Assembly (NCBI GenBank): GCA_029747015.1
Contig: JAKOGI010000026.1
Coordinates: 1,224,817 to 1,288,816 of the forward strand
Source: Carnegiea gigantea
Taxonomy: Eukaryota > Streptophyta > Magnoliopsida > Caryophyllales > Cactaceae
DNA length: 64,000 bases
Direction: 5' to 3'
In this document: positions 34,827-46,969 of the stretch, one piece after another
How positions within the stretch are numbered: position 1 is the stretch's first letter
How the letters are laid out: every line of letters begins with the position of its first letter
Notes under the pieces: generated by a model
What the model was told of the DNA's origin: nothing
The model's database searches: none
The model's input: the letters and a program-made list of their open reading frames with translations, nothing else
Position numbers and translations under genes: made by a program

Positions 34827-37800
34827 TTTTTTTTTTTTTTTTAAAACAAGGCTAAAAAGAGAGATAATAATAGTGTTAGGTGCCTCTTCTCACAAGACAT
34901 ACCCAACTATATCCTCAACTAAAATTATCCTAAGAGCTGGTGAAAAACACATATTAGAAGAAAATGAAGTAGTAATGGAATAACCATATTTAACTAGCCA
35001 GTCTGCTGTCATATTTGCTTCTCTAAACACATGATTGATGGAAATTTGGATGTCTTGCTCTCTCCATGCACGGATATCCTTGGTAACATTATGAATCTGC
35101 CAAGGGATGTGAATCTTTCTTTCTAAAGTTGGGATGACTATCTTGTTATCGCCTTCTACTATTGAATGATCAAACCCTGCTTCGATTACCAAATTTAAAC
35201 CATCACATAGTGCTCTAGCCTCTACCACTAAAATTGAAGTGTTACTGTAGTAATCTGCTCCTGCCTTAAGTAGTCTGCTGATCCAATCTCTGATGGTGAA
35301 GTCTCATGCTGTTGAGGAATTTATGAGTGACCCATCAAAATTAAGTTTGATAAGCCCTGGAGGAAGGGAATGCCACCTCACAACATGAACTGGGGTGGAA
35401 AGGGGAGAAGAAGACCCCCTTGAAATAGTATCAACCAACATACAAGTTCGAATTTTCTATTCTACGTTAGATTTTTTTGCCTGTAACAGACAAGCAAGGA
35501 GATTAAAAATTTCATTTTTGAATACCGTTACGTTTTAAGATTTCCATATGCTCCATGATAGGAAGAAAAACTTCTGTTTCCACTTTGAGTTATGAGAGGA
35601 TTGAATTCTACACAAACTTTGTAATAAGTCTTGACATCCAGTAGAGGAAACACTTGGTAGAAACTGGTAATGTTTGTCGGATGCTTCCCATACCTTAGTA
35701 ACTATCTGACAATCTTTAAATAAATGTTCTGAATATTCAATGTCACCAAGGCATATAGGGCAAACTGGATTAATGTTGAGTCCCCTTCTTAAAAGGATAC
35801 TCTCAGTGGTAGCTTTATGGAAAAATTGCTATAAAAAGAAACTTTAATTTTAGGCATAGCATCAATTTTCCAAATCCAATTAAAGGACCATTTAGAAGTT
35901 CATGGAATTAGACGCCATGGGTTGCCCATGTGGTTGATTTTGTAGACAACTCACCTGAGCTATTCAATCCCCAATAGAAGACATATTCTATCTCATGATA
36001 GGTATTGAGATGCCTTGAATTTTCTGAATTACAGGATGATTATTATGAACTTGCTTAAGGCACTTGATGTCCCATTGAGATTGATGCATGATAAAGTCAC
36101 AGACATTTTCATCAGATTGGGGAATGTTTTTTGTATCTTTTCCCATTGGTTCTACTAAACTCTTATTTTCTATCTAATTATCAAACCAAAAAGAAATTTG
36201 GTCTCCTTTTTCTATCTTCCAAATGATACCTTTCTTAAGGAGATTTCTACTCTTTAAAATACTTTTCCATACTGGTGAATCATTGTTCTTTTGTTTGCAG
36301 CTAAGAGGATCTAAGTTGAATAAATATTTTGCCCTCATAGACTATACCCATAAGTTGGGTGCATCAATGAGTACTTTCCAATCTAGTTTATATTGGAATG
36401 CTTTGTTGACGGTATCCATTTTACATAGCCCTAGCCCGCCTACGCTTTTGGACAAACATATCTTATGCCACGCTATAAGAGAAAAACCCTTTTGCGTGTT
36501 TGATTTTTTCCAGAAGAAATTGCTATTACACTTATCTAGATATTTACTAATACTTTAAGGTAGGCCAAAACATTGCATTGTATGAGCTGGTAATGCTTCT
36601 AAATGAGATTGTATCAAAACTGTTTAGCCAACTTTAGACAAACAGTTAGCTTTCCAAGCCTCTAATTTTGCAGCTGCTTTATTAATTACTTCTTGAAAGG
36701 TTGAACTTGAAGGTCGACCCTGGAATACTGGGCAACCTAAGTATTTGCCCAAGGTCATCCTCCATGGGATGTTAAGAATAACAGTTACCAGTTGCTTTTG
36801 TACAAGAGAGGCATTGCGTGAAAAGGTCATAACTAACTTGTGGTAGTTAACTAACTGCCATGAGGTCGAACAAAAGGTATCAAGCACACTTTTTGACTTA
36901 TTACAGCTGTTTGAATTAACTGTTCAACAGAGTAGATAGTTGTCTGCAAAAAGAAGACATGAAATTTTGATGTCCCTAGGACTTAGCTTAATTCCTATAC
37001 CTGATTTTCGAGCGTTTGCTTCTTTGTAGAGCATATTATTAAAGGCTTCCATGCATAGAATAAAAATTTAGTGGGAGAGTGGATCTCATTGTCTGATTCC
37101 TCTAGTCGAAGTGAAGAAACCTCAAGGTTCATTATTCACCATTATTGAATATGAAACTGAGGAGATACACTCCTTAATCTAAGAGTTCCAAGTTGGGCAG
37201 AACCCCAATTCTTGTAGGCATTTGAGTAAAAAATCACATTCAATTCTGTCATATGCTTTTTCTACATTTAGCTTGATGGCTACCTAAACGGACGTGGTTT
37301 TCAGATTTTTGAAGTTATGCATAGTTTTATGCGTAAACAGGATATTATCATGTACCAATCTTCCCGGTATAAAAGCATTTTGGAATGGAGAAATTAGTTT
37401 GTCAAGAAGTGGTCTTAGCCTATTAACCAAAATCTTAGATATAATTTTATACATTGTCAAGTATAAGTTGATGGGTCTATAATGGCTAGTATGAGTTTAG
37501 GGTTGGTCAGGTTTGGGATAAGAGCAATGAAAGTGTGATTAATTTTTTTCAAGATTCTCCGATTCGTAAAAAATTAAAGATTGTAGTTAAATAGATCTTT
37601 CTTGACAATATGCCAATAATTCTTAAAAAAAAACCTGCTCCAAAACTATCAGGTCATGGGGTTTTCTTAGAATCTATGCTAAATAGAGCATCCTTAACCT
37701 CGTTCAAGTTTGGAAGTTTGGTGAGTTCTAAAGTTTGGTGAGTTCTACACTATCAATGTCTGAGATTAGTTTTAGTAATGCCAGGTTTGGGATCACTCTA

Positions 37801-38700
37801 CTAGTGTTATGCACAAACTTGAAAAGCCAAGTATAGTCTGAAATGAACTCGTCAGCAATCAAATTTTGATCGTCAATCCATATACCATAATCATCTCGAA
37901 GTCTCGTAACTAGTTTTCTTTTTCTTCTCAAGTTAGCTTTATTTTGAAAGGATTTTGAGTTTCTATTACCATTTATTAGCCCCTCCTTCTGAGCCATCTT
38001 CCCCTAATATTTCTAGTTAAACAACATTAGTTTCTCCCTTTGTTTGAGTAGTCGTTGCATCCATGAGTTGAATCTATGGCTATCAGGATTCGCTATTAGT
38101 TGTCCTTCTATATAACCAATTTTCTGAGTATTTTGGGTAAGTTTATCATGCATGTTGTCAAAGTGCTTTTTTGACCAATCTTTAACATCATGCTTAACTG
38201 TTTTTAGTTTGTACATGATTTTGAACATGCTAGTCCCTCTCTGATTATTTCTCCAATTTCTTGACACTATGACATCAACATTTTGGGATTTACACTAGAA
38301 ATTCTGAAACTGAAATGGGAATGCCTTCACCCTCGTATGCTTGTTGTCGGTCAAAACTATAATGGGACAATGGTCTAAACATGTAAAATTACCATGTAGT
38401 TCATAGGCATCAAGATACGGATTACCCCAATCATTTCTACCATGGTTCTATCAAGTCTCTCGTAAATAAGGTGTGTATGCACCTCCTTTTTTCCATGTAA
38501 ATAAATTGCCCTTTACTTGGAGGGTTTCCGCATTTATTGTCAAAAAGAAGTTATTTAGTGAGAGGCCTCCTAGTTTTTCATTAGGCATGCTAATTCATTG
38601 AAATCCCCCAATACAGACCAAAGGATATCTATAACATCATGTAGCTGGGATAGATGCTCCCAGAATACACCTTGAGTACAATTGACCTAAAATTGACGTC
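34827..38700 (-). mobile_element. LINE-C: 5'-truncated L1-type LINE
   Basis: Minus-strand LINE whose poly-A end is the 16-base T-run at 34827-34842. Reading leftward from about 38700 it holds the end of the endonuclease, the reverse transcriptase, the zinc-binding domain and RNase H. ORF1 and most of the endonuclease are absent, the usual outcome of incomplete reverse transcription. I found no clear target duplication. Confidence 0.82.
34870..38690 (-). pseudogene. LINE-C ORF2 (endonuclease end, RT, zinc domain, RNase H), broken
   Basis: Endonuclease end: VLGDFNELA near 38600, then LHGKKEVHTHLIYERLDR in shifted frame. Linker and thumb-like part: 38267-37728 in two open pieces. Reverse transcriptase: core near 37500-36900, where LLFADNYLL stands for the catalytic FADD (second Asp changed to Asn), followed by GKYLGCPVFQGRPS and AAAKLEAWKANCLSKVG (36887-36624). 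Zinc-binding domain: about 35960-35520. RNase H: 35228-34890 (VEARALCDGLNLVIEAGF, VEGDNKIV, FREANMTADWLVKYG). Many stops between the parts. Confidence 0.82.
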
Positions 38701-38940
38701 ACTCAATCTATTTGTCATGTTTAACCATGTGTTATGCATTAGAAAAAAAGAAGCATAAGTTACTAAAAAGTAACCATTGGTGCCAATAGTCAAGAGCCTT
38801 GTAGCATATTGACCTCAAGGCCTATCTCCTACAGGTCACAGTAGAGTTTACGGCTTGAAAGCCTGGAAGTGATAATTTCTTCAATGGAGGAATTTGCCTC
38901 GGCCAATAGGCTAAGGCACAGATCCAGGATTAGGTCTCTG
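38701..38940. other. No gene seen
   Basis: Short stretch between LINE-C and repeat copy Y without recognisable structure. Confidence 0.4.
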
Positions 38941-39085
38941 TTAGCCTTAGTTTAGTGATTGTTTTTGTGTGAAAATACAATAATACAATACTTGTATAAA
39001 GCACACCCCCTCCCCCAAAAGAAATCTAATCAAATCACACAGACACAAATAACACCGATCTGTCATTTCCTAATGATACAAACAA
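38941..39085 (+). repeat. LTR-like repeat, copy Y
   Basis: Plus-strand copy of the repeat at 26318-26478 (ttagccttagtttagtgatt, tataaagcacac, caccgat, cctaatgata). It begins near tgttagcc, which would fit an LTR start, but no partner LTR was found. Confidence 0.55.
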
Positions 39086-40387
39086 CGCTCAGCGTGTGTT
39101 CTGCATGTGCAGAGTTTGGAGAGATGTAGAAATATGCAGCCTAACCTACGCGAGCATCACTGCTTTTAGAGAAACTGACTCTAAGAGACCTACAAAAATT
39201 TTGAAGAAATATTGTATAGTTGAAAACGTTTGACATACCAAAGGCAGCAAAAACAATAGACAATAGACATCAACACTATACAAATAATACAGATATGTGC
39301 AGAACATTAAATAACACTATGTTATATAATACTAACCCATGCCAAAATATTTGAAAAAAATGCTAATAGGAAATATAAATACAATAAATGTAGGGTAAGT
39401 AGTAGCAAAAATCATATGCCGATAAACCATATGCACTCAATAGTATTGAAAAGGCAAGTAAGTATTCTTGGTCACCTCAACTTCTTAGCCATACGCCAAT
39501 AAACCAAATATTCTTAGCCACCTGGACTTCTAGACCTTTTGTATTCTCATCATTCTTCTCCACTTGCTCTTTTGTTTCTTCTTGGGTAAAAGGACTTTAA
39601 AGAGTGGGGAATGTTTGTAATGTTCCATTTAGTAGATCTAATGATATAATAGGTATAATTTCTTTATTAGTAGGGAAAGTCCTCAAGCACATTTATAAAA
39701 ATTAGCACATTCTTGTGCACATTTTCTTTGTAGTGAAAATTGTTGTAAATAGAATGATTTTTTGTGGCCATGTTGGCTGGTGTTGACCTCCAAATGCAGA
39801 CAATTGGTGTGTGGTGGTCCTGGTGGATGATGTTAAGGCCAAATTAGTAATTTTCCTTCTTTGCTAAAGCTTTCGTGAACATATTAGTTATTTGTTGATA
39901 TACCTTTGAATTAAGAAGATTGAAAATTATTCGATAATAGACTCGGGTAAGAAAAGTGATTTCATGTCATCGACAAAATGACTCATATTAAGTGAGATTG
40001 TTCTATCAAGATGTATCATAAGATGTTAAATTCAATTTGTGTATTATGTCAACCATTATAATAACTCATTTAAGTTGACATCAGTTAAGGATTTATACTA
40101 GAAATTAGCACTACTTTAATAGAACTTTGAAAGTTTTAAAAGAAATATGAACTCATAGAAGAACCCTAAAATTATGTAAATGAGTCCTAATTAAAATATG
40201 TAAACTGATCTGTTGCTTGAGAGTTTATAGTTGGAGTCTAAAATTTGAGTAAGAAGTGCTAAAATTTGTAGATTTTAAAATATTTTGCAGAGTCATAAGA
40301 TTTGTATTGAATTTATGAAATCCTTGTAAAAATCAAGTTTCATCGAAGGAGTAGGGCTTCTTATTCTTAAGCCACTCCCCTCCACCC
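39086..40387. other. AT-rich spacer without a gene
   Basis: No supported coding region. Small simple-sequence patches only. The last eight bases (ctccaccc, 40380-40387) are the left target duplication of hAT-B. Confidence 0.5.
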
Positions 40388-40609
40388 CATGGGCGGATCT
40401 ATGTTATACTTAGGCACATCCATGGACACCCCTAGCAAAAAAGAAAAAAAAATCTAATGAGCTATTTTGAATTGGGTCGGATTAGTACATGTGGACATTT
40501 CTAAAATAAGCCCAAAAATCTATGAAGATCCTCTAAATATATTAATGAGCTATTTATTTTCCAGCATAAATAGTGTGCTACCCTTTCTGGCTCCCCTACT
40601 CCCCAGTCG

Positions 40610-41687
40610 ATGACTTTTCTGGCCCCAGCCATGAGTGTGGCCGCCTTTGACGACACTACAAACTCCACAGAGGAATCTGACCGGTTGGCAAGGTCCGCCA
40701 AAAATGTCAAGAGGAATTTAGGGGTGACTTCATCCAATCCTCTTGATGTGGGAGATGAGCAGATGAATGATGTAGACTCCACTCTGTCATTGCTCCAGGA
40801 GACAGATGTTGAAGGTGGAGGCCATTCTATGTCAGTGACAAGAGTGTCGTGCAGTGCCATGGTTCAACAAATAATCTAAACCTTAACTTTTTGGCTAGAG
40901 TCATTCCTAGGTGGGAGAATAATTCTCAAATCTATGGTTATGATGACAATGAACCGGTGCAAAATAAGGACCCCACGCGCCCTACTATCAATCTTATAAT
41001 GGCAGAGAAGCAAATGCTTAGGAAACCATGGCGAAATGCCATGATACTGAGGATGTTTGATAAGGGTATCAGGTTCATGCAACTAAAAAAGAGATTACGA
41101 AAAAAATGGGCTCTCAAAGGGGATTTCTCACTTATTGACATTGGTGCCGATTACTATGTTTCCCAGTTCACTAGTCCACCGGAAGACTATGATCATATGC
41201 TTACAAATGGCCCATGGATGCTCGGAGAAAACCACCTAGCCATCAGAGAGTGGGGACCTAACTTCGTCCCCGAAGAGGATACCATCACTAGACTGATGGC
41301 CTAGGTCCGAATTCCCCGATTAAGCATTGAATACTTCAACAAGTATTTCTTTTGGAGAAAATCGGGAAGAAAATAGGACGAGTTATAAGAATCGATGACA
41401 GTATGACCAATGTTGAAAGAGGACTATATGCTCGTATGTGCATTGAGATCGATTTAACCAATCCATTATTATCTAAATTCAGGTTAAATGGGATAATTTG
41501 GCGAATTCAATATGAGGGCTTAAGGATGATGTGGTTTCATTGTGGTAAGCAAGGTCATAAAGAAGAACAATGTCCACTGAAACCAAACTCCGTGGAAGCA
41601 GCTGATCGAGTTGCTCTTACTATCAACCCCGATACACTCCGAAAGCCTGAAGAAGACACGACCTATGGTAGGCTGGATGCTGGTTAA
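40610..41687 (+). pseudogene. LINE-B ORF1 (DUF4283 and zinc knuckle), broken
   Basis: From MTFLAPAMSVAAFDD at 40610 the frame stops near 40879 and shifts. 40849-41304 carries the DUF4283 fold (FDKGIRFMQLKKRLRKKW, then DYDHMLTNGPWMLGENHLAI) and ends at a TAG where the family has Trp (MA*VRIPRLSIEYF). 41352-41687 carries RLNGIIWRIQYEGL and the knuckle FHCGKQGHKEEQC, whose first Cys position is Trp. ORF1 would coat the element RNA. Confidence 0.82.
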
Positions 41688-41832
41688 AAAATCGTAATGA
41701 AAATAGTCAAATAAGCCGATGGGACAGGCTGGTGCATGAACCACAAGAGGACCCGGTCTGAACCAGGACTCAGAGGAAAACAGCGGCAACAATACCTCCC
41801 GAAATCATGAAACAGAAGTTCTCAGTATGAAG
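41688..41832 (+). pseudogene. LINE-B, ORF1 end or inter-ORF segment
   Basis: Short LINE segment up to the Copia-A insertion. It reads in pieces (NNTSRNHETEVLS) and continues at 46970. Last five bases: tgaag. Confidence 0.6.
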
Positions 41833-42081
41833 TGTTAAGGAATGACAATATTTTGTGATATATACTTGTATTATTTATTCCTATTTTTGTATTTTTAGTT
41901 TACTAAGTCAAGCCGTATTAGAACACTTATAATTTATGTTCAATAGGTTAGGTTAAGGAGTCTTGCTCATGTTTTGCCGTATATAAGGCAGAGGTGTAAC
42001 TCAAAGAAGGGAGAGAGATTTATGAGCAATAAACCAAAGCTATTCTTTTCCTTTAAACTATAAACCTTGTTAAATTTATCA
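41833..42081 (+). repeat. Copia-A 5' LTR
   Basis: 249 bp, starts tgttaaggaatgac and ends aaatttatca. A TATA-like gtatataaggcag (about 41980) is shared with the other LTR and probably serves as promoter. Confidence 0.93.
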
Positions 42082-42093
42082 TGGTATCAGAGC
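42082..42093 (+). promoter_or_regulatory. Copia-A primer-binding site
   Basis: tggtatcagagc, complementary to the 3' end of initiator tRNA-Met, directly after the LTR. Confidence 0.92.
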
Positions 42094-42129
42094 TTACAAC
42101 AAAACTCGTGTTTTGAACGTGATTAAAAC

Positions 42130-42976
42130 ATGGGCGACGGTGGAAAGAAGAGGTTCCTAATTGAACCACATTCACCATATTTTCTTCATCCTTCCGAAGG
42201 ACCCGGGGTCCTAATAACTGCCGTAGTATTTGATGGACAAAACTACGATCTGTGGGAAAGAGCTGTCAGAACAGCTCTAAAGGTGAAAAACAAATTAGCC
42301 TTCATCGATGGATCGCTTACACGTCCAGCGGCGACAGGCGGTGACGAATTCTCGGAATGCCATGCATGGGACATGGTTAACTCGATGTTGTGCTCATGGA
42401 TGCTCAACATCATCGACCCAAAACTCCGAATGAGTGTAGCATATTCGGAAATGGCAAAAACCATGTGGGACGACTTGAAGAAAAGCTATGGAATGGCTAA
42501 CACACCCAAACTCCATCAGCTAAAGGCTAACCTGGCAAATTGCAAACAAGGTGGCTTAAGTGTTGGCAATTTCTATTCCAAGCTGGTGAAGTTGTGGACT
42601 GAATTCAATAATCTAGTGAATTTGCACATGCAAGGGATGCGATTGTGGAGTAGCAAAGAAAATCATGGCTATGCATGAAGAAGACAAGACTCACCAATTC
42701 CTAATGGGTCTAGACGATGAGATATATTCGTCAATCCGAAGTCAAATACTGGCACTCGACCCTCTTCCTCCTCTCGACCGGATTTTTAATATGATTCAAC
42801 AAGAAGAACATCATCGACAAGTTATGGTGTCTCGTGATACTCGGAACGACACAGCTATGGCCTTTGCTACAAGAGGACACACGAGCATGGTGCAAAAGGG
42901 AAGTTGCCGAATTTGTGGACACTATGGGCACGAGGAAACGGCATGCTACGAGGTTATTGGATATCCGCCGGGATAA
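42130..42976 (+). pseudogene. Copia-A gag
   Basis: Starts MGDGGKKRFLIEPHSPYFLH at 42130. The first part (182 residues) is the plant Copia gag domain (YFLHPSEGPGVLITAV, NYDLWERAVRTALKVKN, MLCSWMLNIID). A frame change near 42660 leads to the second part with the zinc knuckle CRICGHYGHEETACYEVIGY (about 42908-42967). A TAA at 42974 interrupts the Gly/Arg-rich tail. It would form the particle. Confidence 0.88.
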
Positions 42977-43281
42977 GGGACCCACAGACATGGACGTGGA
43001 TCTCGTGGCGGCTGGAACAACCGTGGTGGTCGAGGTGGAGGTCGCGGCAGAGGAGGAGAGAGCGCAGCGGTCATGACATGCCATGAAGATGAGGGAGGCC
43101 CAGATTTGCTGACAGGATCTCGAACTGCAAGCAACACTGGGCACGGCCCAGTTTCCGGTCTAGGAACCTCACCAGCAGCAGCCCAGAAACAACAGCCCAG
43201 GTTTCAATCTCGGGCCTGTCCGCCAAACAGGTCCAGAGGCTTTTAAGCCTCATCGATACGCTTAAAGCCGCGTTTGAGAGG

Positions 43282-44480
43282 TTGTCAGGTAAAGTATCCT
43301 GGATGCTCGATAGCGGAGCATCATGTCACATGGTCGGGGACATATCGATTATGAGTAACCTAGAAAAAATATCCCCCGTCGCTGTTGCACTTCCTAACAG
43401 AGCATACACCATAGCTCAGGAACGAGGCTCGGTCACTTTAGATACTGGGATAAAATTGAACCATGTTCTATTTGTGCCCAAGTTGAATTGCAATCTTGTA
43501 TCAGTTTTCTAGTTATGCAAAGAATTAAACTGCGTAGTGACATTTTTTGATGATTGTTATGTGATACAGTACTGCACTTTGAGGACTCTGATTGGAGCGT
43601 GTGAGCAAACAAATGGGGTCTACTACTACAAATGGTCAAGAATGGTCAACGCAGTGCACACGGGATGTTTGTGGCACAAAAGACTTGGGCATCCGTCGAG
43701 TGACGTACTAGCTTATCTTCCAAGTAGATTAGGAGGAGTTGATAATCCAAAAGGAGATGTTTGTGAAATTTGTGTTCGAGCTAAGCAAACCCGTAGCAAA
43801 TTTTCTATTAGTCACAATAATGCAAAAGAAAATTTTGATTTAATCTATTGTGACATTTGGGGCCCATATCGTACTAAATCTTTGTGTGGTGCTCACTACT
43901 TTCTTAGCATTGTTCATGATGCAAGTAGAGGCACTTAGGTTTATTTGATGAAGGATCGAAGTGAAGCTAGCAAGCTCTTGAGAGGGTTTATTGCCATGGT
44001 TAAAAACTAATTCCATAAAACTGTGAAGGCGGTTAGAAGCAATAACGACACAGAATTTACTTCGGGGCCAATGCAAGCCTTTTATTATGAAAATGGCATT
44101 TTACGTGAAAGCTCTTGTATGGACGCGCCCCAACAAAATGTCCGGGTCAAGTGGAAGCATCGCCACATCTTAAATGTGGCACGGGCCTTACGATTCCAGG
44201 CAAACCTTCCTACACAATATTGAGGGGAATGTGTTCTCACGGCCGCCTATTTAATAAATAGGACCCCAACCAAACTTCTAAAAGGTAAAACTCCTTACGA
44301 GATCATCTACAAAACCCAACCCTCTTATGATGAGATTTGAGTGTTCGGGGTTCTATATTAGGCACGCAACAATCCAAGAGTGGAAGACAAACTTGGGTCA
44401 AGAAGTAGAAGGTGCATATTCATTGGGTACCCCTTTGGATAAAAGGGTTGGAAGGTTCAAGACTTAGACACACATGAGGT
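43282..44480 (+). pseudogene. Copia-A protease and integrase, broken
   Basis: The protease begins at WMLDSGASCHMVGD (active-site DSG intact, about 43300). A TAG at 43510-43512 stands at a usual Gln (VF*LCKEL). The pre-integrase zinc domain follows (WHKRLGHPSSDVL, CEICVRAKQTR). The integrase core has IYCDIWGPY with the first Asp, but the second Asp region reads SNNDTEF where SDNGTEF is usual, so the catalytic Asp is probably lost. Further stops occur at SRGT*VYLM, KN*FH and QY*GEC. Confidence 0.87.
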
Positions 44481-44484
44481 CTTT

Positions 44485-46680
44485 GTGAGTCAGGATGTGA
44501 TATTTTGTGAAAATGAATATCCCTTCCCTTCGGCTTCTACAGCAAACAGCAACCGGGCTCAAATGGGGCAGCCCACAACCGTGGTAACTGATTGTGGGCC
44601 TCCAAGCCTTGAAGAGAATGCTGGTGACCTGAATACCCAACCTATCAGAAGGGAAGGTGATGAGTTGGGTCCTTTCCAGCACGACATCAGGGAGCCCGCA
44701 AGCTACACTGGGCCTGAGCGCGAATTAGAGTCAGTCCAGCACGGTGTAGCAGGCTGTGAAGATAGGGGGAGATCTGGACCGGTCATTTCTCATGGTCTGG
44801 GCACAGCCCCAGCAGCGGGAGTCCAACAAATAGGCCCAGGATGTGGCCTATCGCACTTGAACGTGCCCCCCGAAGTGGGCCTTGAAAGACAGCAACTAGA
44901 CAGAGCCCATTCGAGTGACTGCCTGGCTTCAAATCACAGCCCATTGCTAGCTACTACCCACGATGACCGTCTCGGCCTGCAACCATTAGCCTAGCCTTCT
45001 GATCCGACTCAGATGCGGACCACACGACACTGCAAACCACTTGCTCATCTAGATGATTATGTGTGTTACAATGTGTTGACTATAGAGACGCCTTCTCTTG
45101 CTCATCTTCTTCAAAAAGACAGCTCAGGTGCTTCTTATCCCATAGCAAATTATGTCACATATGCTAACTTTTCTGTTTCGCATCAGCGTTTCTTAGGGGC
45201 TATTACTAAGGTGACAGAACCTAAACATTACTATGAAGCTGTGAAAGATCCGAGGTGGAGAGATGCTATGAAGGCAGAAATATAGGCATTAGAAAAGAAT
45301 GAAATACGGAGTCTGCAAGATCTACCCCGTCACAAGAAACCCATTAGCTGCAAGTGGGTATACCAAGTCAAGTATAAGTCTGATGGTACTATTGAATGCT
45401 TCAAGGCACGTTTAGTTATTTGTGGCGATCATCAAGTAGAGGGCTTTGACTACAATGAGACATTCGCTCCAGTGTCTAAGATGACTAGCGTTCGTTGCTT
45501 TCTCACTATTACGATTAGCAAGGGGTGGGTACTTCACTAGCTTGATGTGAACAACGCTTTTCTTCATGGTTATCTTAATGAAGAAGTGTATATGACTCTA
45601 CGTCCTGGGTTCACCTACAGCACTCCTAATAAGGTTTGCAAGCTTCGTAAATCTCTCTATGGGCTGCGTCAGGCTCCTCGACAGTGGTTCGCCAAATTGT
45701 CTTCCAAACTTCGTGCGTATGGATTCACCCATTCCTATGCTGATTACTCACTCTTCACCTATCACAAGGGGGATGTGTTTATGGCTCTTCTTGTCTATGT
45801 GGATGATATTGTTTTAGCTGGGAATGATACACATGCCTGCAATGCTTGTAAGGCGTATCTCCATGATTGTTTCAGTGTTAAGGATCTTGGGGCTTTGAAA
45901 TATTTTCTCGATATTGAAATAGCTCGCGGCCCTCAGGGTCTCTTTCTCAGCCAACACAAGTATGTACTTGAAGTCATAGATGAATGTGGACTCCTAGGGG
46001 CAAAACCCAGTGATTTCCCGATGGAAGAAAATCATAAGCTCGCTTTGGCCGCAGGTACTTCTTTGTCGGATGTTGGGCGCTATCGTTGCCTTGTGGGATG
46101 CCTTATTTACCTGACTATCACTCGACCAGATCTTTGCTATGCCGTTTATATCCTCTCCCAATTGATGCAGTACCCACGAGAGGAACATATGATTACCGCC
46201 TGTCGTGTCCTTGGTTATATAAAAGGAACCTGTGACTATAAAATTTTGCTTCCCAAATGCAATGATCTTACACTCTCAGCATATTGTGATTCAGATTGGG
46301 GAGCCTGTCCACTCACTCGACGCTCATTGACTGGTTACCTGGTAACCCTTGGTGTGTCCCCTATGTCCTGGAAAACCAAGAAGTAGCTCACCATCTCACG
46401 ATCATCTGCCGAAGCAGAATATCGAGCCATGGCGATTGTTACTAGTGAATTAATATGGTTGAAATCCCTCTTGGCCTCCTTCGGTATGTTTCATAAGCAA
46501 CCTATGCGTCTTTATTGTGACAGCTAGGCAGCCTTTCACATTGCTCGGAATCCCATCTTCCACGAACGTACCAAGCACATTGAAATCGATTATCACTTCG
46601 TTCGGGAACGATACCACTCTAGTGATCTTGATTTTTACTACATACCTTCTACATCACAACCTGCTGACATATTCACTAAA
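44485..46680 (+). pseudogene. Copia-A linker, reverse transcriptase and RNase H, broken
   Basis: 44485-44994 is a Pro/Gly/Ser-rich linker between integrase and RT. RT starts around 45190 with stops at AEI*ALEKNE (45283) and VLH*LDVNN (45538), both at Gln positions. The longest piece (45547-46386) carries VYMTLRPGF, YGLRQAPRQWFAKL and the catalytic YVDDIVLAGND, then RNase H (YCDSDWGACPLTRRSLTGY). Stops at KK*LTIS (46384) and DS*AAF (46525) again replace Gln. RNase H continues to TKHIEIDYHFVRER and the end of pol near 46680. Confidence 0.9.
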
Positions 46681-46733
46681 CCTATGCAGCAAGTTGGGCA
46701 TGACTAACCTGCATGCTCCAACTTCAGGGGGAG

Positions 46734-46969
46734 TGTTAAGGAATGACAATATTTTGTGATATATACTTGTATTATTTATTCCGATTTTTGTATTTTTAGT
46801 TTCCTAAGTTAAGCCGTATTAGAACACTTGTAATATATGTTTAATAGGTTAGGTTAAGGAGTCTTGCTTATGTTTTTGGGTATATAAGGCAGCCGTGTAA
46901 CTCAGAGAAGGGAGAGAGATTTATGAGCAATAAACCAAAGCTAAACTATTAACCTTGTTAAGTTTATCA
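46734..46969 (+). repeat. Copia-A 3' LTR
   Basis: 236 bp, starts tgttaaggaatgac after the purine tract and ends aagtttatca. It lacks 13 bp present in the 5' LTR (near 42040). Confidence 0.93.

Larger units (their letters stand above)
41833..46969 (+). mobile_element. Copia-A: complete but decayed Ty1/Copia element
   Basis: LTRs 41833-42081 and 46734-46969, primer site at 42082, purine tract before the 3' LTR (acttcagggggag), and gag, protease, integrase, reverse transcriptase and RNase H in Copia order. Flanks tgaag (41828-41832) and ggaag (46970-46974) match at four of five bases. Length 5137 bp. Inserted in LINE-B. By eye the LTRs differ at about 6% of aligned positions, ignoring a 13-bp gap. 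Confidence 0.93.

Noticed and set aside
40501..40860. Minus-strand frame of 119 codons at the LINE-B start
   Set aside because: Opposite strand of LINE-B ORF1 and the hAT-B left end; no homology.
42731..43253. Minus-strand frames opposite Copia-A gag and its tail
   Set aside because: Shadow frames of a GC-rich Arg/Gly coding stretch on the plus strand.
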